37,377 nt of DNA from Pseudoneurospora amorphoporcata (Eukaryota > Ascomycota > Sordariomycetes > Sordariales > Sordariaceae): contig MU859324.1 of assembly GCA_033297205.1 (NCBI GenBank), forward strand, positions 1 through 37,377. The letters are read 5' to 3'. Under the pieces are notes generated by a model. The model was given only the letters and a program-made list of their open reading frames with translations. It was not told where the DNA came from and did not search any database. The position numbers and the translations under genes are program-made. This document shows positions 11,289 through 18,290 of this stretch, in pieces (positions within the stretch are counted from its first letter, which is position 1; the number at the start of each line of letters is the position of its first letter).

Positions 11289-11439
11289 ATGAACTGTTCA
11301 ATGACCAGGTCACGAGAAAGGGTGGAAGACCAGACTGACCCTCACAGTAGGATGCAGCTATTGTCCACGACCGTTGGTACCCACTTTCCTATTCACTCGC
11401 CCTCAACACAAAACTTGAAATGAACTGTTCAATGACCAG
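11289..11439. repeat. 20-bp exact direct repeat, 131-bp spacing, upstream of the 893-aa gene
   Basis: ATGAACTGTTCAATGACCAG occurs at 11289-11308 and 11420-11439. The flanks also resemble each other loosely (CCCAC...CACT before it, AAAGGGT after it), which suggests an old tandem duplication of about 131 bp in the promoter or leader of the gene at 11796. Confidence 0.65.
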
Positions 11440-11795
11440 AAAGGGTAAAATATTGAAGACTGACAGAACTGACAATCAGATACTCCTATTCTTCACGATT
11501 TCAATAGCGAACGGGGATCCACTCGCCAATGTCATAAGTTCTTCCACCTTGAATTTCTTCGACTCGTCTTGATTCCTGAACTTTACAACCACTGCAACAA
11601 TTCGCAACTCGCAACCATTTTCGCAACCTGCAAATTTAGCACACACTCTCATCACAACATCCCACCCACAGTGGCATACCAGCATTGGACAAGAGTCATC
11701 CTTCTATCCAACAAGTACGTCGCTTCCCTTCTCTTCCATGCAATCTTGAACTCAATTCTAACCCAGATAGCAGATACTAGAACAACGTCGACAAC

Positions 11796-14477
11796 ATGAG
11801 CGATTCCGTCCAGCAAGAGATGGATTCTGTCATCAGCGCCTGGGAGTCTGCTCTCAACACAATTCGCCAGCGCAAGCAAGAGCTTCAAGCTCAGCTTGCA
11901 GGTGCTGCTCCGCGCGCGCAGGCTGTTGGCGTTTTGAGGAGCTTCTACGAGACCGTCAATGCCGTCAAGGACAAGCTGAACCAGCCCACTTCAGTCGAGC
12001 GAGGTCAAGTCGAGGCCTCGACTGCCGCTGCCTCTTCAGCTCCTGCTACACCCGCAGCCAACAAGACACTGGCCGAAATCCTCGTACCCGAGAACCCAGT
12101 TGCTGTCCCGTCGATCCCTTCCACCCCTGAGTGCTCCGAGCATTTCGCCGCGACAGTTGAGCCTGAGTCTGGATCTCGCTCCGAGACCCAGCTCGACCAA
12201 TCCGCCACCCCCGGCCCTTCTCCCAGCACGGCTGCCGTTATCGCCGCCGCTGATACCACATATACTCCCTCCCCCTCCGTCTCTATCGACACCCAGAGCC
12301 AGGAGGTCATTAACAACAACGACGACGACGACAAGGGCAAAAACAGGCCGATAAACACTACTCCAACCAAGACCACAGCCCAAGCTAGTGGCAACAACAA
12401 CATCAACAACATCAACAAGTCCGGATCGGGATCCATTCCCTCCAAAAAGGACAACATCGTCAACATCAAAGGCAAGGGCAAAGCCACAGCCCAATCGCCT
12501 TCCCCTTCTCCCGACCCCTTCTCCGCAAAGACTATGGACAAGATTACCAAGACCATCCGGGGCAACAGATTCGGCGCCAGACTCCCCCTCATCAAGCCTG
12601 TGTCCGTTCTCAACTTTGCCCGAGCTACTGGTACTCCTTTTGGTCGCTCTGTCTCTGGGCCCAGCCGTCTTGAGCAGCAGCAGCGGGCTGTCACTCCCGA
12701 GGCTATGCCTGAGGTCGAGGAAGAGTCGGAGTCGTCGGTCTACCTGTCCCTAATGGAGTCGGATCGCGGTTTGTCTGCTACTCCTGATGCGTCCTCCACC
12801 CCTGGCCCTGCTTTTGCTAGAGCTGCGGCTGTCAGTGCAGGTGCTGGTGCTGTCGATAGTCCCACCCCCATGGTTGGCAAAGAGCAGGAGCAGGAGGAAT
12901 TGATTGCGGGAGCTGATGAGGGAGAGGGAAACGCGGAAGTCGTCGACGGCAAGGGCGAGGGCGAGACAGCCACTTTTGCGACTGCAATTGGGGGTAGCAG
13001 CAGCAACGGCGAGAGCGGATCTGGATCTGGGTCCAACCGTGACATCGTCTACAGCATCGAGGAGGTCCGGGGCGGCGACATGAACGAGACACAGGGCAGC
13101 TCAAACAACGTTGTAGAGGGAACTGGCGAAAACAAGACCAGTATCACTCCAACGAAAACAACCACGACCCAAGCGAGCGGAGTGGGATCCATCATCTCCA
13201 AGAAAGACCTGAAAGGCAAAGGCAAAGGCAAAGGCAATGCCAGGTCCAGGTCTTCGTCTCCTGGCTCGCCCTCGCCCAAGAACGACAACCACAAAATCGT
13301 AAAGAACAGCAAAAACAAGGCCGCAAAGAGCCTCCAGAAGAACAAGGAGAATCAGCCATTCTCCAAACATAGCGGTAGCCTTTCTGTCGCGAGTTCGTCC
13401 AAGACTGCGGCATCTAACAACGATGTCAACAACAATAACAACAACAAACCCACCAACAACGACAAGATCCAAGATGAGATCGTCGTCAAAGGGCCTCTGC
13501 TCAAAGGAAAGGGGAAAACGATCGACACCCCAACTCCTGCCCCGACTACGACTATCACTATCGATGTGGATGTTCATGACATGGCTCGAGTTATCGACGG
13601 CACTACCGCTACCACCGGTGCCAGCGCCAGCAACATCAACAATGTCGTCGACAAAACGTCAAAGAGCGCCAGCAACAGCGCTATTTCCAGCAGCAACACC
13701 GGCAACAACAACAACAACAACAACAACAACAAAGCCAGCGGATCCGGCCGCGGGACACTGCCCAGCAAGAAAGACCCCAAGGGCAAGGGCAAGGCAATCT
13801 TCCCTCCCCCTTCTCTACTACCTCCGCCCTCGACCTCCACCGCCGACCCTTACGTTGCCCCCAGATCTGCCGTCACCCCCACCACCACCGCCGACCCCTC
13901 CTCGCCCAAGACCACCAAGGGTGACAAAGTCACCAAATGCCCCGCCGCCCGCCGCCGCGAGCGCAAAACCATCAAGCGCTCCGTCGCCAAAAGGGGTGCC
14001 CACTGGGCCTTCAAGCTCGAAGCCCCATTCGCCCTTTCCACCGATGACGTCGAGGCTAACCGCGACAAGTGGTTTATCCTGTGCTGTACGGCGCACAACT
14101 GCCGCTCGCCCAACTTTGGGGGTAAACACCCCTTCCGCGAGCGAAGGGCGGTGGCGCACTATGCGCCTCCTCCTTCTGGGGATCTGGATGGTTCGGGTGC
14201 TGAGGAGAAGGCGGCTGGCGGGAGGAACTCTTGTTTGATGGAGGTTGATAAGGATGAGCGTGAGGGTATGGATGTCGATGTCGATGTGGATGTGGATGAG
14301 GATGGTGATGGAGACGTCGAAATGACGGAGGCGGAGATCTTTGAGAAGTTCGGTATGGAGATTGTGCCTGACCAGAAGAGGTGGCCGGTTGACGAGAAGT
14401 GGGCGATGAATCACAACACAGATTTGTGTAAGAAGAAGAGGAGTGAGGAGAGGGAGGGGATGTTGGCTGAGTTGTGA
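11796..14477 (+). CDS. Low-complexity Ser/Asn/Lys-rich protein, 893 aa, with a Cys/His C-terminal region
   Basis: One intronless frame with a good start context (GACAACATGAGC). Residues 1-65 are predicted helical or coiled coil (SAWESALNTIRQRKQELQAQL). The long middle is disordered, with poly-Asn stretches and a basic motif repeated three times in degenerate form: GSIPSKKD...GKGKA, GSIISKKDLKGKGKG and GTLPSKKDPKGKGKA. The C-terminal region from about residue 732 is ordered and looks conserved: HWAFKLEAPFALSTDD, then WFILCCTAHNC (Cys763, Cys764, Cys769), HPFRERRAVAHY, an acidic DVDVDVDEDGDGD run at 825-845, and KRWPVDEKWAMNHNTDLCKK. The Cys-x4-Cys plus HPF...RA..H pattern resembles a C2H-type finger seen in some fungal nuclear proteins; that is inference. 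The basic repeats and acidic tail suggest a nuclear or chromatin role. No family is named with confidence. Confidence 0.8.
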   Translation: MSDSVQQEMDSVISAWESALNTIRQRKQELQAQLAGAAPRAQAVGVLRSFYETVNAVKDKLNQPTSVERGQVEASTAAASSAPATPAANKTLAEILVPENPVAVPSIPSTPECSEHFAATVEPESGSRSETQLDQSATPGPSPSTAAVIAAADTTYTPSPSVSIDTQSQEVINNNDDDDKGKNRPINTTPTKTTAQASGNNNINNINKSGSGSIPSKKDNIVNIKGKGKATAQSPSPSPDPFSAKTMDKITKTIRGNRFGARLPLIKPVSVLNFARATGTPFGRSVSGPSRLEQQQRAVTPEAMPEVEEESESSVYLSLMESDRGLSATPDASSTPGPAFARAAAVSAGAGAVDSPTPMVGKEQEQEELIAGADEGEGNAEVVDGKGEGETATFATAIGGSSSNGESGSGSGSNRDIVYSIEEVRGGDMNETQGSSNNVVEGTGENKTSITPTKTTTTQASGVGSIISKKDLKGKGKGKGNARSRSSSPGSPSPKNDNHKIVKNSKNKAAKSLQKNKENQPFSKHSGSLSVASSSKTAASNNDVNNNNNNKPTNNDKIQDEIVVKGPLLKGKGKTIDTPTPAPTTTITIDVDVHDMARVIDGTTATTGASASNINNVVDKTSKSASNSAISSSNTGNNNNNNNNNKASGSGRGTLPSKKDPKGKGKAIFPPPSLLPPPSTSTADPYVAPRSAVTPTTTADPSSPKTTKGDKVTKCPAARRRERKTIKRSVAKRGAHWAFKLEAPFALSTDDVEANRDKWFILCCTAHNCRSPNFGGKHPFRERRAVAHYAPPPSGDLDGSGAEEKAAGGRNSCLMEVDKDEREGMDVDVDVDVDEDGDGDVEMTEAEIFEKFGMEIVPDQKRWPVDEKWAMNHNTDLCKKKRSEEREGMLAEL

Positions 14478-14929
14478 GAGTGTGAGGAAACTGTCTGGAA
14501 TACAACTGGTTACTGGCTTGTTCGAGTGTTGAATGGGTTTATGGACTGCAGTCTGGAGGAGATATATATGAGCATGGTGTTCGAGACTCGAGCCCTTGAG
14601 CTGGATGATAGGGTGGGATTACTTGCTTGAGCATTGAACGAGTTTGGAGGGTTTGATCTATTATTTGGTACGAGTACAGTAGGGGAAGGAAAGGGAAAGA
14701 TAAAGGGAATGTACCTGATCTGGAGATAGATAGAGGCATAGAGCAGCAAAGCCCGATATTGTGCTGGACAGCCGCAGATGTTGGGGAGCGTTTGCGGCTA
14801 CCACCACTGGCTGTTAGCTCATTGCTGCAAGTTTCCCATAGAGATATTCATGAAAGGAAAGTGCAAAAGGTACCTATCCTTGAAACGTGCCATTGACCAT
14901 TGAAATTGCCTTGCTCTGCTCTCTATCAT
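14478..14929. other. Intergenic region
   Basis: Downstream of the 893-aa gene. Its first part repeats a loosely similar phrase (CTTGTTCGAGTGTTGAATGGGTTT at about 14518 and CTTGAGCATTGAACGAGTTTGG at about 14627), but nothing coding is supported. Confidence 0.35.
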
Positions 14930-15193
14930 TCACTTGTAAAGATGCTGAGACATGCCCCTTGGCAGAATAGCCCAACTAACATGATAACTTGGCACATCAG
15001 CGAGATACCTCCTGTTGCAGAGGCATGACACGTTCAGAGATTGCGAAGAGCCATTGAGTGCTGCAGATACAGAACACTCTGCCGGTAAGTGACCTGCTTC
15101 TTCGAGAACGATTCTTGAGGCTGTGGCTAGCGAAGAGAGAAAAGAGAAAAGGCCGAGAAGGGCCCAGATGGGAGCCTGGAACATGGTAACCAA
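14930..15193 (-). CDS. Possible small secreted protein with weak CFEM resemblance, 87 aa
   Basis: The 87-residue frame begins MVTMFQAPIWALLGLFSFLS, a credible signal peptide with cleavage near ATA-SR. It continues with LPAECSVSAALNGSSQSLNVSCLCNRRYLADV. The LPxxC...SCLC...LADV spacing recalls the CFEM domain of secreted and GPI-anchored fungal proteins, and of PTH11-type receptors, but most of the eight CFEM cysteines are missing. It could be a degenerate fragment of a CFEM protein or the first exon of something larger. It sits 285 bp beyond the stop of the broken antiporter and on the same strand. Confidence 0.35.
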   Translation of the reverse strand: MVTMFQAPIWALLGLFSFLSSLATASRIVLEEAGHLPAECSVSAALNGSSQSLNVSCLCNRRYLADVPSYHVSWAILPRGMSQHLYK

Positions 15194-15477
15194 AGAGGCA
15201 GGAGGACAACCGAAGGGTTATTTTGCAATCATCCGCCGTACCACGATGATAGCACCACTGTCATTTCTCAACCAAACGCAGATGGTGCTGCCGGTTTATA
15301 TAGAAGTCATCCACAGAAGAAGACAGATTGCCTCTCGATACAGTGCAAGAAGATTGCAGTGGAGATTATCGAAAGTAGGACGACAAGCTGACACTTGACA
15401 GTCGCAAAGGGACGCTGATAGCAGCAATTGTTCGGAACGGCTAGGGCGCCACGGTACCAGTACCCTTGGTAACCACC

Positions 15478-17062
15478 TCAGGCTTCCTGTTGACTTTGCC
15501 TCCGTGGGTTCATTGCTTGTATCCCCCACCGCCGATCCCCGGCAACCGCGCTTCCGAATCGGTTCAAGAGTGTTCCGACGGATACTGGGCCGATGACCGT
15601 GTTGAGCACGATGGCCCAGACTGCAATGACAAAGGCCTTCCGCGACAGATACGGTGTTTCATTCAAGCCGATCTGAATGATGAGAAGACCAATCTCGCCG
15701 CGCGCGACCATGGCAGTCCCAAGGAAGGCTGCTGGGACCCAGTTTGGTTTTGCCGAGGGTGTCAAGAGCGCTTTCTCCGACGGATCCGGCTTCTTGTTTG
15801 CGACGAGATCCCACAGTGGGATCACTAGACCGACGACCAGCTTGCCAAGAACCATCAGGATGGTAAAGGCAATGCCCTTCCAAATAACCTCGCCGGTCCA
15901 AAGCTCGATGAAGGGGATGGAGAAGCCAATGCTGGGAAAGAAGCATGGTTGAAGGATGAAGCGCTGTGCATCTTGGATGTATCGGTCGAATATGTCGCCG
16001 AATGTTGGCCTCTCTTGTTTCGCAACGTCATCGTGGTCGGTCGTGTCGCTTGGTTCGTCGAAATGGACATGCTGCTTGCTAGGTAGGCTCGACACCACTG
16101 TGCCGGCCAGGAATGCGCCGAACAAAACGCTTGCTCTGGCGTAAGCAGCGATGGCCAGGAATGCACAGAGTACCAGTACCATCAGGACCATGTTGGCGAC
16201 GTGTCCGAACTTGGGAAGAATCGCGTCTCGCTGGCTGGTAGGCGGAACATGGGGCCGAGGACGAACTTGGCTGCCAGGGGCGTCAGGATGGCCATCAGAC
16301 CACTAGCTAGGATGGGCCGCCCTATGACCCAACCAAGATTCGCATTCTCGATGTCGCGCAGCTGGGAGATAACGCTGACGAGGACCAGATCACAGACATC
16401 ATCGAGAATGGCAGCGCTGATGAGGACGGTGCCGACACGGGTCTAGGCAAAGTCGTGCTTTGACGAGGCGCTGTTGATGACGACGAAGGTGGTCCCCAGG
16501 GAGGTGGAGCAGAGGGCAGTGCCGACAATGAAGGCTTTGAGGGGGGCTATGTGTTGAAATGTCAGTGTGTGTGTTCGCCATGAGAGATGCCAAAGGAATG
16601 GATAACAGACCATAACCAAAGCCAGCATAGAACAGGGCAAACGTCAGGGCAATCGGGGTGAGCACACCAAGAAGCGCGGCGCTGGTGCTGAGGAACAAGT
16701 TCTGCCAAAGGAGATCCAGACGAATGGTCAAACCACCTTCAAAGATGATGATTATGAGACCAATGTAGCCCAAGGCGAGCAAGGTTTCCTGCCATTTCAG
16801 GGCCAGGATGTTGCCAATGGGGACGCCATAGATGAGGCCGACAATGATTTGGCCAATAAGCCCCGCACGGAGCACCTTGTCGGCCACCCATGCAGAAACG
16901 GCAAGAAAGAAGAAGAAGGAGATTAACGTCAAGATGCTGACGACTAAAAGAGGAAGGAGGAGTCAGCTGGGGAGGGCGCGAGTGACAAGCGATAAGGTGC
17001 CTAGGTAACGCACTGTCTGATTCATGATATTCGAGGAAGGCGCCATTTCCTTGGGCGCTCAT
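15478..17062 (-). pseudogene. Na+/H+ antiporter (CPA family) with in-frame stop and frameshift
   Basis: Exon 1 is 17062-17014 (MSAQGNGAFLEYHESD), then an intron 17013-16944, exon 2 16943-16611, an intron 16610-16547 with a CTGAC branch, and exon 3 16546-15478. Exon 2 reads as transmembrane segments (AGLIGQIIVGLIYGVPIGNI, GYIGLIIIIFEGG), as in bacterial KefB/NapA-like and fungal sodium/hydrogen exchangers. Exon 3 has GTALCSTSLGTTFVVINSAS and then hits TAG at 16443-16445, where homologues continue with a polar residue, probably Gln. It resumes in the same frame as TRVGTVLISAAILDDVCDLV, with an unusual CD after the DDV motif. Near 16230 the frame slips by one and continues as RDAILPKFGHVANMVL to the end. 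Without both lesions it would be a full plasma- or organelle-membrane antiporter. Sequencing error is possible for the frameshift, less so for both. Confidence 0.85.
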
Positions 17063-18290
17063 GTTTTGGGGCGTGTCGCAACAAGGACTCCAGCTTGGCC
17101 GATCATGCGCAGCGCGGGGAAAGCGCTGCTGTCCTTTTCGACGGTGATAAGAAGCAAAGCAGCGAAAAGGCAAGAGCAATCCCGCGAAGCACCTAGGCAG
17201 ACGGGTGTTGTCTTGGGTCGTGACTGAAAAGGGGAGTTCTCAGGAGGTCAGTTTTGCTGTCTTGGCGGTTTAACCACTGTATTCTTGGCGTACTGTAGAG
17301 GTCTATGCCTTCCTGCTCGCACGGGCCACACCACCGCGAAAAGTCATGGCCAAGTCGACGTCTTCCAGACTTTGACATAATTCCATTTCCATACAGTAGC
17401 ACCCGACTGCACAAAGCCTTGACGGCAGACGACCAATACAATCCTTTTTTTTACCGTTTTTTTTTCCTCGGCCTCATTATTGAGCGCACAGGGCGTGCGT
17501 CATGACCACACCTGGCCGTGGTATGCCCTGCCGCTGTTTGTCACTGTCTCTCGCGCTGCCCCTTGGCGCTCGCGGGGGCTGTCCCCCAGGCCTCGAGCGC
17601 TCTCACCACTCCCGGGTTAGGGTTGGATGTTTATCCAAGATGCACTAGGTAAGCATCCAATCATGCCAAGCCCCCTTGCCTCATCGTGCCTTCTTTCAAG
17701 AGTCTTCATCTTTTCCCCCAGCTGGATCAAGTGGCGGGCGTCGGCTGACATATTTGCCATAGTGCACCAACCTTTCATGCTCCTGTTCCGGCCCGATGAG
17801 CACAAACCATCTCAGACCGTTGGGTACCGTGTTGGCCTTTGTCATCAACAAAACAATGAGCCGCCACTCCCAAACCAAGGGCCGGGGTCTCTTTATCTTG
17901 AAATAGCCTCTCCCTCAAGGCAGCGGGATATGCTTTGACCTGCAATTTGCACCTCTTTCGCCATGATGGCCAGCGTGTCGCCTGCCTGCATCGGCACAAT
18001 CCCTTCCATGCCATGGATCCTAGTGTCCTTCAGAAAGCTCAATGGGCTATTCAACCCCTATACATGGAAAAACGGTCATGGGCTCGACCGTGTTCAGTCG
18101 TCAGAAAGCCTGTATTAATATCGCTTGCTAAGTGATTCTCTCATTTCTCCTCCATCTCCCTCTGCAATACTGCCTTGACCCATCCCCACGGCATAGCCCA
18201 TCTTGTTGTACACGGACCCATACTAAGCACAACAGGAACGCAACACCCTCGGATCCAGGGCATAGAAAGACCCCCTACACACAAGCAGCC
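17063..18290. other. Intergenic region between divergent genes
   Basis: It separates the antiporter (-) from the cysteine-rich secreted gene (+). It contains two T runs at about 17443-17466 and a GC-rich hairpin with TTAGGG-like flank (listed separately). No supported gene lies inside. Confidence 0.4.
17566..17625. repeat. GC-rich nested hairpin followed by a TTAGGG-like string
   Basis: Outer arms GCGCTCG (17566-17572) and CGAGCGC (17594-17600) enclose inner arms GGGGG (17574-17578) and CCCCC (17583-17587) around a CTGT loop. About 12 bases later the sequence reads GGGTTAGGGTTGG. It could be the end of a mobile element or a transcription-termination structure; no coding region belongs to it. 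Confidence 0.45.

Larger units (their letters stand above)
8989..11795. other. Long intergenic region
   Basis: About 2.8 kb between the methyltransferase start (-) and the 893-aa gene (+), presumably holding both promoters. Small frames at 9024-9380 and 9563-9829 are not convincing. A CT-rich tract at about 10630-10680 looks like a fungal promoter or transcription start element. A 131-bp-spaced repeat lies at 11289-11439. One low-confidence coding remnant is listed separately. Confidence 0.45.

Noticed and set aside
18132..18290. N-terminal extension of the cysteine-rich protein to the upstream ATG
   Set aside because: It would place the clear signal peptide internally; the ATG at 18291 has the better context.
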